Positions 7,236 to 13,026 of a DNA stretch of 13,026 nucleotides are shown piece by piece (positions within the stretch are counted from its first letter, which is position 1; each line of letters opens with the position of its first letter). A program made the position numbers and the translations under genes. The notes under the pieces were generated by a model that saw only the letters and a list, made by a program, of their open reading frames with translations, was not told where the DNA came from and did not search any database. The DNA is taken from contig NZ_CAMPHN010000122.1 in NCBI RefSeq assembly GCF_946885885.1, positions 1 to 13,026 on the forward strand. The letters run 5' to 3'. This DNA comes from an uncultured Pseudomonas sp. Lineage in GTDB: Bacteria > Pseudomonadota > Gammaproteobacteria > Pseudomonadales > Pseudomonadaceae.

Positions 7236-8169
7236 GGGCTTCTTCCTTTACGAAGGCTGCCAGCAAGCCATCGAACAGGCTGCTGGCGGCGTTGAGCAAT
7301 TGGTCGTCGTCGGTCAGGGTTTCGCGCAACCCGGCCAGCACCCGCTCGATACCGGCGGCCTCCGGTGGCTGCGCGCCGCCGATATCCAGGTAGTGCACCA
7401 AGGCGGCGACGCGTTGCAGGCCGGGTTCGGCGAGGGCGAAGCTGGCGATCAGGGTTTCGCAGGTCACGCGTTGGCCGACGTGGCTGAAGGACGCGCCGTC
7501 ATAGTCGAAACCCAGGGCCTCGGCGGGGCACTCCTCGGGCGAGCGCAGCCAGACGAAGCGTGCTTCGGGGTCGATAAAGCGGCGGATCAGCCAGGCGCTG
7601 GCCAGCCGGTCGACCCAGGGCCGCCGTCGTGTGGCCCAGAGTCGGCCGCGGTAGTCGCGCCGGTCCAGTATCGCTATCAGCAGATCCTGGCTGCTCGGCT
7701 CGTCGGCGCACAGGGCACGGCTTGCAGCGCTTTCGAGGGCTTGCAGGGCGTCGTCGAGCTGCTGCTTGGCCGGGCCGGGGAAGAAGTCGATGCTCGCGAG
7801 CTGAGCGCAGGCTTTGCGCAGTTTGCGAATCTGCTTGGTGCAGGCCAGCGCATTCTCCGAGCTCAACCCTGCGTGACAGGCACCGACTTCACCCAGCAGC
7901 TTGGCGTAATCGGCGCTGCGCTCGAACAACGGGATAAAGCGCTCGCCTTTGGCATCGTCGATTGGCAGCAGGTAGGCGGTGCCGTTGATCGCCAGAATGT
8001 CACGTTCGATGGCGACCATGGCCTCGCGGCAGGCCGGGTTGTCCGGCAGCAAGTAGACGCCATCGCGCAGCACGGCGGCGCCGCTGGCTTTCAACGCGCG
8101 CCAGGCACGCATGCGCGCGGTGGCATTGGCGGTGGGCAGGCCGAGGATCAGGGTAAGCCATTTTTTCAT
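7225..8169 (-). CDS. chrB: chromate resistance protein ChrB (sensor/regulator)
   Basis: Two-domain ChrB, 314 aa. The N-terminal winged-helix-like ChrB_N domain covers about 1-150 (opening MKKWLTLILGLPTANATARM, with RDGVYLLP at 35-42). The C-terminal ChrB domain follows from about 170 (LWATRRRPWVDRLASAWLIR, then FDYDGASFSHVGQRVTCETL). Family members bind the chr promoter and release or activate it with chromate. I chose the ATG at 8169 because it gives the standard family start. The frame stays open 41 codons further upstream, but that part overlaps the candidate operator and has no family similarity. The ribosome site is weak. The gene overlaps chrA by 11 bp. Confidence 0.9.
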   Translation of the reverse strand: MKKWLTLILGLPTANATARMRAWRALKASGAAVLRDGVYLLPDNPACREAMVAIERDILAINGTAYLLPIDDAKGERFIPLFERSADYAKLLGEVGACHAGLSSENALACTKQIRKLRKACAQLASIDFFPGPAKQQLDDALQALESAASRALCADEPSSQDLLIAILDRRDYRGRLWATRRRPWVDRLASAWLIRRFIDPEARFVWLRSPEECPAEALGFDYDGASFSHVGQRVTCETLIASFALAEPGLQRVAALVHYLDIGGAQPPEAAGIERVLAGLRETLTDDDQLLNAASSLFDGLLAAFVKEEARDE

Positions 8170-8170
8170 T

Positions 8171-8202
8171 GCTGTTACTACATAATTAGTAGCTGTCGCT
8201 AC
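8171..8202. promoter_or_regulatory. candidate ChrB operator: 11-bp direct repeats with nested palindromes
   Basis: On the plus strand GCTGTTACTAC (8171-8181) and GCTGTCGCTAC (8192-8202) match at 9 of 11 bases and are exactly 21 bp apart, about two helical turns. Interleaved are TACTA-N6-TAGTA (8176-8191) and GTAGC-N4-GCTAC (8189-8202). The block touches the chrB start codon and lies 84 bp before the divergent DTW gene, which suits autoregulation of chrBA. No clear sigma-70 boxes could be fixed. Confidence 0.5.
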
Positions 8203-8285
8203 GGTACTCTTGATTGCACCGCAGGAAAAGCCTGTTAAAGCCATGGGCGGCCTTGTGGCACACTGCGCGACATCAGGAGAGACCG

Positions 8286-8900
8286 ATGTCACGCCCCCAA
8301 TGCCCGCGTTGTAGCCGCCCGCTCGAGCACTGTTTGTGCGCGCTTATCCCGCAACTGCACAGCCGCACCCGACTGCTGATTCTGCAACACCCCAGCGAGG
8401 TCAAGCATGCGCTGAACACCGCGCGTTTGGCCGCTCTCGGCCTGTGCAACGCCGAGCTGCGGGTGGGCGAGGTGTTCGAGGACTTGTCCGGGTTGCTGGC
8501 GCAGCCGGGGTATATGCCCTGTTTGTTGTTTCCGGGGGATGGGGCGCTGCCGGTGGCGCACTATGCCGAGCAGGTGGGCGGGCCGCCTCTGCTGTTGGTG
8601 GTGCCCGACGGCACCTGGCGCAAAGCGCGCAAATTGCTGCACTGCAATCCGCTGCTGGCGGCCTTGCCGCGGGTCACGCTGGCGCCCGGCTTGCAGTCGC
8701 GTTACCGCTTGCGCAAGGCGCCGATGCCCGGCGCGTTATCGACCATAGAAGCGATCGCTTGCGCCCTGGATATCCTCGAAGCGCCGCAGCGTTTCGATGC
8801 CCTGTTGCAACCTTTCGAAGCGCTGATCGAAGGGCAGATCGAGGCGATGGGCGAGCAGACCTATCGGCGCAACCACCTGGGCGACCATCTGGACAGCTAG
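8286..8900 (+). CDS. DTW domain protein, probable tRNA-uridine aminocarboxypropyltransferase
   Basis: Cytoplasmic DTW-domain enzyme of 204 aa, related to TapT/DTWD proteins that place an aminocarboxypropyl group from S-adenosylmethionine on a tRNA uridine (acp3U). It shows the N-terminal metal-binding cysteine set CPRC and CLC (C6, C9, C16, C18), the signature DGTW (108-111) followed by RKARKLL, the RYRLRKAP segment (139-146) and STIEA (152-156). The start at 8286 has AGGAGA six bases upstream; an in-frame ATG 24 codons earlier lacks this and the family start. It is divergent from chrB with a 116-bp gap. It does not look functionally tied to chromate. Whether it modifies the same position as E. 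coli TapT is not certain. Confidence 0.85.
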   Translation: MSRPQCPRCSRPLEHCLCALIPQLHSRTRLLILQHPSEVKHALNTARLAALGLCNAELRVGEVFEDLSGLLAQPGYMPCLLFPGDGALPVAHYAEQVGGPPLLLVVPDGTWRKARKLLHCNPLLAALPRVTLAPGLQSRYRLRKAPMPGALSTIEAIACALDILEAPQRFDALLQPFEALIEGQIEAMGEQTYRRNHLGDHLDS

Positions 8901-8914
8901 TCCGGCATGACCAC

Positions 8915-8983
8915 TGGTTAGCTCAAAGTGTGATAACCATTTCTGGGTTATAAAAAAACGATCTTAATTATTGGTTAAACCAA
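8915..8983. promoter_or_regulatory. AT-rich upstream region of the adhesin gene with repeated ggtta/taacc sites
   Basis: The 182-bp gap before the adhesin gene turns AT-rich. It holds an inverted pair ATAACC (8933-8938) / GGTTAT (8946-8951), a perfect palindrome TTGGTT-A-AACCAA (8971-8983), and a further TGGTTA at 8915. The TATAAA inside 8949-8955 could be part of a -10 box, but no matching -35 was found. This is probably the promoter and regulator-binding region. Confidence 0.42.
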
Positions 8984-9023
8984 GTCTTCGATCTGGCTGC
9001 CTAACGCCTGTTGTATTGCCTTG

Positions 9024-9053
9024 GCAGCACTACAGATCTGCCTGTGGTGCTGC
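9024..9053 (+). promoter_or_regulatory. 12-bp stem-loop in the adhesin leader
   Basis: GCAGCACTACAG (9024-9035) pairs with CTGTGGTGCTGC (9042-9053) at 11 of 12 positions plus one G-T pair, around a 6-base loop. No T-run follows, so it is not a standard terminator. It ends 15 bases before the Shine-Dalgarno AAGGAG (9068-9073) and could steady or gate the mRNA leader. Confidence 0.5.
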
Positions 9054-9082
9054 TCTGTCGCTTATCTAAGGAGAGAGAACGC

Positions 9083-11239
9083 ATGGCCAGTTCCATTGGT
9101 GTGGTTACCCAGGTTGTTGGTGAAGTCTCGGTTGTCGGTAGCGACGGCTCAACGCGTCTATTGGTCGAAGGCGATCGGGTGTTTCTCGGCGAGCAGGTGG
9201 TTTGCGCCAATGACGGCGCAGTAGCGATCCGCCTCGATCATGGCGGTGTTTTAACCATGGGCCGCGCCAGTAGCCTGGTGCTCAGCACGGAGTGGCTCGC
9301 GGGGCAGGCGGTGGAGCAATTGCCGCCCGAGCCCAGCGCCGAACAATTGCAGGAGGTGGCAGCGCTGCAACGCGCCATCGCCGCCAGCGAAGACCCCACC
9401 GTGAGCGCAGAGGCGCCGGCGGCCGGGCCGCAGGCTGGTGGCAATGGTGCAGGCGGCGGTGGCGGGCATTCGTTTGTGCTGCTCAGCGAGACGGGCGGCC
9501 AGTTGCAGCCGGATATCGGTTTCGACACCGGGCCGCTGGCTTTGGCCAATCCGGGTAGCCTCGGCCCAGTGGCGGCCCCGGGCACCGCAACGCCGCCAGT
9601 CGATCCGCTCACGCCGGTGGATCCCTCGTCGTCGCCCTTGCTGGTGGTCGGCAGCAATGCCGACGACCAGGCGGGCTCCGCTGCGCCTCATCTGGTCGCC
9701 AGCCCGTTGGACGTCGATGGCGCCGGTAGCCTGACCGGCAGCACCGGCAACGATGTACTGATCGGCGATGCCGGTGGGGTGCAGAACCTGATCATCCCCG
9801 GCACCAACTACAACATCGCGCTGATCGTCGACGTCTCGGGCAGCATGGCCCGCGATTCCGGTTCGGGGGTGTCGCGTATCCAGTTGACCAAGGATGCCTT
9901 GACTCACCTGGCCAACCAGATCAAAGACCACGACGGCGTGATCAACGTGCAGTTGTTGCCGTTCAGCAGCACGGCGGGGAGCGTAACCACCATTTATGGA
10001 CTCAACGCCAGCAACGTCGGCCTGTTGCTGTCCGCCATCGACGCCATTAGCCTGAGCGGCCATACCAACTACGAGGCGGCTTTTATCCAGGCCACTCAAT
10101 GGTTCAACGAGCAGATCGTCGATGCCGGTGCGGACAGCGCGAACAACTTCGAGCAACTGGCGTTTTTCCTCTCCGACGGTCAGCCCACCATGTACCTGGA
10201 CGAGTTCGGCAACCCGGTGGCGGCTACCGCCAATGTCTCCAATTTCCGCGATGTCGACGAAGCCCTGCAAGCCGCCAACGGCATGCTGCACACCGGCATT
10301 GGCGGTGACCCGATCCAGGTGCATGCGATCAGCATAGGGTCGGCCAGCACTTCGGCGGTGTTGGATATGTTCGACAACACCGGCCCGAACGGCACCGGCA
10401 CCGTGGTCCTGCCGGATGGCAGCTCGGTCACCGCGCCGACCGGCGACTCGCAGATCGTGCACAGCGCCGAGGAACTGCAGGTGCTGCTGATCGGCGACTC
10501 CACCGATATCATCCCGTTGCCGCTCGGCGACGATGAGCTGAATGGCGCTGCCGGCGACGACGTCATCTTCGGCGACAGCCTGAACACCGACCATCTGGCC
10601 TGGCCCGGAAATCCCGCCGGCAGCCACGACGGTCAAGGCTATCAGGCCCTGCTCGATTTTCTGCAAGCCGGCAATGGCGGGGTTGCGCCGAGCGTGGCGC
10701 AGATGCGCGACTACATCGCCGAACATGCCATTGAACTCAACCTGAGCGGCGACCCGCGCGGCGGCGATGACCTGCTCGCCGGCGGTGCCGGAAGCGACCT
10801 GCTGTTCGGCCAGGGCGGCAGCGACACCCTGATCGGGGGAATGGGCGATGACCTGCTGATTGGCGGTAGTGGCCAGGATGCGTTTGTCTGGAACGCGGGC
10901 GAGCAGGGCGCTGATCGTATTCTCGACTTCACCCCGGGCGGCGGTGCCGGCGATGTGCTGGATCTGCGCGATCTACTCAGCGGCGAGACGCCCGACAGCT
11001 TGGCCGATTACCTCAACTTCGCCGTGGTCGATAGCGGTGGGGCGCTCAGCACCTTGGTCTCGGTCAGCCCCAGTGGCACAGGCCCGGCGACCCAGAGCAT
11101 CGAACTGTCCGGTATCGACCTGGCCGCGCACTACGGGGTTACCCCCGGCGCCGGTGGCGCCGTCAGCGGCGGTGTGGATACCGCGCGGATAATCAACGGC
11201 TTGCTCGGCGACAACGCGCTGCTGGTGGATACGGTGTGA
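9083..11239 (+). CDS. LapA-like retention-module adhesin, miniature form, type I secreted
   Basis: Predicted cell-surface adhesin of 718 aa. Domains in order: LapA-type N-terminal retention module (about 1-130; MASSIGVVTQVVGEVSVVGS opens it); the LapG-like protease site PAAG (112-115), followed by a glycine run and GGGGHSFVLLSETGG; a Pro/Ala-rich linker (150-210); one RTX-like stretch GNDVLIGDAGG (222-232); a von Willebrand A domain (about 244-470) with the metal-site DVSGS (250-254), T328 and LSDGQPT (363-369); RTX nonapeptides (481-498 and 560-603); and a type I secretion C-terminal target region (DRILDFTP, DVLDLRDLL). The start at 9083 has AAGGAG nine bases upstream; the frame extends 24 codons further up but through the leader hairpin. 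LapA relatives are usually thousands of residues long, so the long extender repeats are absent here. The convergent lapC-like gene fits the secretion route. Retention and c-di-GMP-controlled release are inferred from the family. Confidence 0.86.
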   Translation: MASSIGVVTQVVGEVSVVGSDGSTRLLVEGDRVFLGEQVVCANDGAVAIRLDHGGVLTMGRASSLVLSTEWLAGQAVEQLPPEPSAEQLQEVAALQRAIAASEDPTVSAEAPAAGPQAGGNGAGGGGGHSFVLLSETGGQLQPDIGFDTGPLALANPGSLGPVAAPGTATPPVDPLTPVDPSSSPLLVVGSNADDQAGSAAPHLVASPLDVDGAGSLTGSTGNDVLIGDAGGVQNLIIPGTNYNIALIVDVSGSMARDSGSGVSRIQLTKDALTHLANQIKDHDGVINVQLLPFSSTAGSVTTIYGLNASNVGLLLSAIDAISLSGHTNYEAAFIQATQWFNEQIVDAGADSANNFEQLAFFLSDGQPTMYLDEFGNPVAATANVSNFRDVDEALQAANGMLHTGIGGDPIQVHAISIGSASTSAVLDMFDNTGPNGTGTVVLPDGSSVTAPTGDSQIVHSAEELQVLLIGDSTDIIPLPLGDDELNGAAGDDVIFGDSLNTDHLAWPGNPAGSHDGQGYQALLDFLQAGNGGVAPSVAQMRDYIAEHAIELNLSGDPRGGDDLLAGGAGSDLLFGQGGSDTLIGGMGDDLLIGGSGQDAFVWNAGEQGADRILDFTPGGGAGDVLDLRDLLSGETPDSLADYLNFAVVDSGGALSTLVSVSPSGTGPATQSIELSGIDLAAHYGVTPGAGGAVSGGVDTARIINGLLGDNALLVDTV

Positions 11240-11308
11240 GGTGATTGGCGCAATCCGGGATTGGGTTCCCCGGTGCGCGCTCCGTTATCCGCAAGACCTG
11301 CGACTTCG

Positions 11309-11371
11309 TAGGGTGGATGACGCTTTTTTCATCCACCACTGCAATTGGTGGATGGATAAAGGGTCATCCAC
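11309..11371. repeat. double palindrome of the tagggtgga type
   Basis: GGTGGATG / CATCCACC occurs twice: near 11313-11320 with 11331-11338, and near 11348-11355 with 11364-11371. The first loop carries a run of six T. Related to the repeat at 1267-1293. It lies between two convergent genes and could end transcription in both directions. Confidence 0.55.
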
Positions 11372-11380
11372 CCACACAGC

Positions 11381-11449
11381 TGTAGCCCGGATGAAATCCG
11401 GGAACGGTTTTTCAGGCGCAGAATTTCCCCGGATTGCATCCGGGCTACA
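11381..11449. repeat. gtagcccggatg-type intergenic palindrome, possible two-way terminator
   Basis: Perfect 13-bp outer arms TGTAGCCCGGATG (11381-11393) and CATCCGGGCTACA (11437-11449), with inner pairing of ATCCGGG and CCCCGGAT and a short T-run (11408-11412) in between. This motif type is widespread between genes of Pseudomonas and other gammaproteobacteria. It sits 15 bp beyond the lapC-like stop and 142 bp beyond the adhesin stop. Confidence 0.65.
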
Positions 11450-11464
11450 AAAGCGCTGCCGCTG

Positions 11465-12817
11465 TCAGCGTTCGCGTAACGCCTCGGCGCGGGCTTTGAG
11501 CACCGGTTTGAGCAGGTAGTCCAATACGCTTTTCTTGCCGGTGATGATGTCCACGGTGGCGATCATGCCGGGGATGATCAGCAGGGGATGTTCGTCGCTG
11601 CCCAGGTGGCTTTTGTCGGTGCGTACCTGGATCAGGTAGAAGCTTTTGCCTTCTTCGTCGGTGATGGTGTCGGCGCTGATCAGTTCCAGGTTGGCTTTCA
11701 GGCCGCCATAGATGGTGAAGTCATAGGCGCTGAATTTGACCATGGCTTTCTGTCCCGGATGGAGAAAGGCCACATCCTGGGGGCGCACTTTGGCTTCTAT
11801 CAGCAGGTTGTCTTCCAGCGGCACGATTTCCAGCATGTCGCTGCCTGGTTGCACGACGCCGCCGATGGTGTTGATTTTCAGCTGTTTGACGATGCCCTTG
11901 ACCGGCGAGACCACCGTGGTGCGGCTGACGCGGTCTTTGATCGCGGAGCTGGTGGCGGTGATTTTTTTCAGCTCGGTGCGCAGTTCGTTGAGTTCCTTGA
12001 AGGCCTCGGAGCGAAAGGCCAGCTCGGATTCGTCGATCTTGCTCTTGATCTCGCTGACCGCGGACTCGGCCCTGGGTATCGCCAGGTTGGTGGCGTTCAG
12101 CGAGCCGCGTACTTCCACGGCGCTGCGTTGCAGACGGAGGATTTCCACCTGGGAAATCGCCCCAGTGGCGACCAGCGGTTGCGACATGTTCAACTCTTGC
12201 TGCAGCAAGCCCAGGCTGGAGCGGTATTGCTGGGCCTTGGCGCGGAATTCGGCGAGCTCCTGGGTTTTCTGCAGCAATTGTTCGCCGAGCGTGCGCTGTT
12301 CGCTCTCCAGGCGCTGTTGCCGCGAGCGGTACAGGGCCAGTTCGTCTTCGGCCAATTGCGGAGCCAGGCGCTTTATTTCCTCGGGAATCACCAGGGGCCG
12401 GTCTTCCGCTTCGGCGCTCAGGCGTTCGATGCGGGCGATCAGGGATAAGCGGTCGGCTTCGGTTTCCCCTTGGTTGGACAGGAAACGCGTGTCGTCGAGA
12501 CGCATCAGTACATCGTTCTTTTCCACCACCTGGCCTTCGCGCACGAATATTTCGCTGACGATGCCACCCTCCAGATTCTGAATGACCTGGATTTTGCTCG
12601 ACGGGATCGCCTTGCCTTCGCCGGTGGTGACTTCCTCGAGCACGGCGAACTTGGCCCAGATCAATGCCGCGATCAGGCAGGCGCTGACCAGCCAGACGGT
12701 GATCCGGGCGAACCAGGGCGAGTCTTCGAGGATGGTGCCGTCGACCTCCGGCATGAATTCGGTGTCCTGCCGTTTGCGGCGCAGGCTGGCGAAGTAGGCG
12801 CTGATCGAATAACTCAT
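11465..12817 (-). CDS. lapC: HlyD-family type I secretion adaptor, LapC-like
   Basis: Periplasmic adaptor (membrane fusion) subunit of a type I secretion machine, 450 aa from the ATG at 12817. A short cytoplasmic N-terminus is followed by one membrane segment at about 37-58, the first half of the lipoyl domain with IQNLEGGIVSEIFVREGQVV (79-98), a long alpha-helical coiled-coil hairpin (about 115-290; rich in Glu, Arg and Leu), the second lipoyl half (VVSPVKGIVKQL) and a beta-barrel end. GAGAGG stands eight bases before this ATG. A GTG two codons upstream is possible but lies too close to the ribosome site. It links an inner-membrane ABC transporter to a TolC-type pore. The convergent RTX adhesin is the obvious substrate, hence the LapC call. 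It follows a partial gene at the right edge that may be the partner transporter. Confidence 0.87.
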   Translation of the reverse strand: MSYSISAYFASLRRKRQDTEFMPEVDGTILEDSPWFARITVWLVSACLIAALIWAKFAVLEEVTTGEGKAIPSSKIQVIQNLEGGIVSEIFVREGQVVEKNDVLMRLDDTRFLSNQGETEADRLSLIARIERLSAEAEDRPLVIPEEIKRLAPQLAEDELALYRSRQQRLESEQRTLGEQLLQKTQELAEFRAKAQQYRSSLGLLQQELNMSQPLVATGAISQVEILRLQRSAVEVRGSLNATNLAIPRAESAVSEIKSKIDESELAFRSEAFKELNELRTELKKITATSSAIKDRVSRTTVVSPVKGIVKQLKINTIGGVVQPGSDMLEIVPLEDNLLIEAKVRPQDVAFLHPGQKAMVKFSAYDFTIYGGLKANLELISADTITDEEGKSFYLIQVRTDKSHLGSDEHPLLIIPGMIATVDIITGKKSVLDYLLKPVLKARAEALRER

Positions 12818-12837
12818 GGGCACTGCCTCTCAGACCG

Positions 12838-12973
12838 TTTAAAAACTACCTGCGTTGACAATACTGCGTTAAAAACAGGCTCGGAATGCTCATTTACAAC
12901 CCGTAAACTCCGCTTCCTCGCCTGTTTTTGCCTTGTCTTGCCCGCCTCGCCTACGTTTTTTCAACGGCCTGCT
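12838..12973. repeat. structured repeat between the lapB-like and lapC genes
   Basis: Its core is AAAAACAGGC (12871-12880) inverted at 12920-12929, with an inner TTTAC-N5-GTAAA hairpin (12893-12907). Its right end TTCAACGGCCTGCTA (12960-12974) runs into the TAG stop of the upstream partial gene. The same 15 bases occur in the opposite direction at 5057-5071, and AAAACAGGC is shared with the core at 5330-5483, so the two elements look related. It has no reading frame and fills the 154-bp gap between the two genes. Confidence 0.6.
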
Positions 12974-13026
12974 ATACCGCTGCCGGGCCGACCCGGCCTT
13001 TGCGCAACGCCTCGATCACCGATGCT
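12972..13026 (-). CDS. 3' end of upstream gene, possibly LapB-like type I secretion ABC transporter
   Basis: Only the last 17 codons and a TAG stop (12974-12972) are inside the window; the visible tail is ASVIEALRKGRVGPAAV. The pattern of an amphipathic EALRKGR-type helix is reminiscent of the end of the ATPase domain in LapB-like transporters. Gene order (transporter before HlyD adaptor on the same strand) supports this. Too little sequence is present for a firm call. Confidence 0.42.
   Translation of the reverse strand, partial: ASVIEALRKGRVGPAAV

Noticed and set aside
7099..8238. 379-codon plus-strand frame over chrB and the chrA start
   Set aside because: It is the antisense of well-supported chrB and chrA; no family features.
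8170..8292. Longer ChrB beginning at 8292
   Set aside because: The extra 41 residues have no family likeness and overlap the operator-like repeats and the DTW gene start.
9011..9082. Upstream start for the adhesin, 24 codons earlier
   Set aside because: It would run through the leader hairpin and lacks a ribosome site, whereas the ATG at 9083 has AAGGAG and begins the conserved retention module.
9251..10726. Long open frame (491 codons) antisense to the adhesin gene
   Set aside because: It mirrors the high-GC codon pattern of the strongly supported adhesin frame, has no recognisable domain and no ribosome site.

Overview
The window looks like a chromosomal segment of a high-GC Pseudomonas-like gammaproteobacterium. 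The grounds are the guanidinobutyrase/GbuR locus, whose products closely resemble the Pseudomonas aeruginosa proteins as I remember them, the LapA/LapC-type adhesin and secretion genes, and the many short palindromic repeats between genes (of the gtagcccggatg and taggatgggt types). No database search was run, so identities rest on motifs, protein length and gene order.

Layout. (1) 1-5014, guanidino-compound catabolism. A minus-strand cluster runs from a ureohydrolase (guanidinobutyrase, gbuA) through a YjiH/nucleoside-recognition-type membrane transporter to a thiamine-diphosphate decarboxylase of the 5-guanidino-2-oxopentanoate (2-ketoarginine) type, which is cut by the left edge. A LysR-type regulator (gbuR) is divergent. 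A nearly perfect 24-bp palindrome at 3876-3899 is the best operator candidate. Together the enzymes cover two steps of the arginine transaminase route: 2-ketoarginine to 4-guanidinobutyraldehyde, and 4-guanidinobutyrate to 4-aminobutyrate plus urea. (2) 5015-5516, about 500 bp without a gene, filled by nested inverted repeats that look like one or more MITE-like structured elements. (3) 5517-8169, a minus-strand chromate operon, chrB-chrA-rhodanese. (4) 8286-8900, a divergent DTW-domain tRNA-modification gene. (5) 8901-13026, a LapA-type system. A very short retention-module adhesin (718 aa) is read on the plus strand behind an AT-rich leader with a strong hairpin. Convergent to it is a LapC-type HlyD adaptor, and the last codons of a likely ABC transporter (LapB-like) lie at the right edge.

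The most notable points are the miniature adhesin, which joins a LapA N-terminal retention module with a PAAG LapG-type site almost directly to the vWA/RTX/secretion end; the structured repeats that begin at or next to TAG stop codons of three genes (gbuR, the rhodanese gene and the lapB-like gene); the GbuR and ChrB operator candidates; and the repeat element lying between the lapB-like and lapC genes. I see no CRISPR array, tRNA, rRNA, transposase or integrase gene. I did not find a wholly new multi-gene system.
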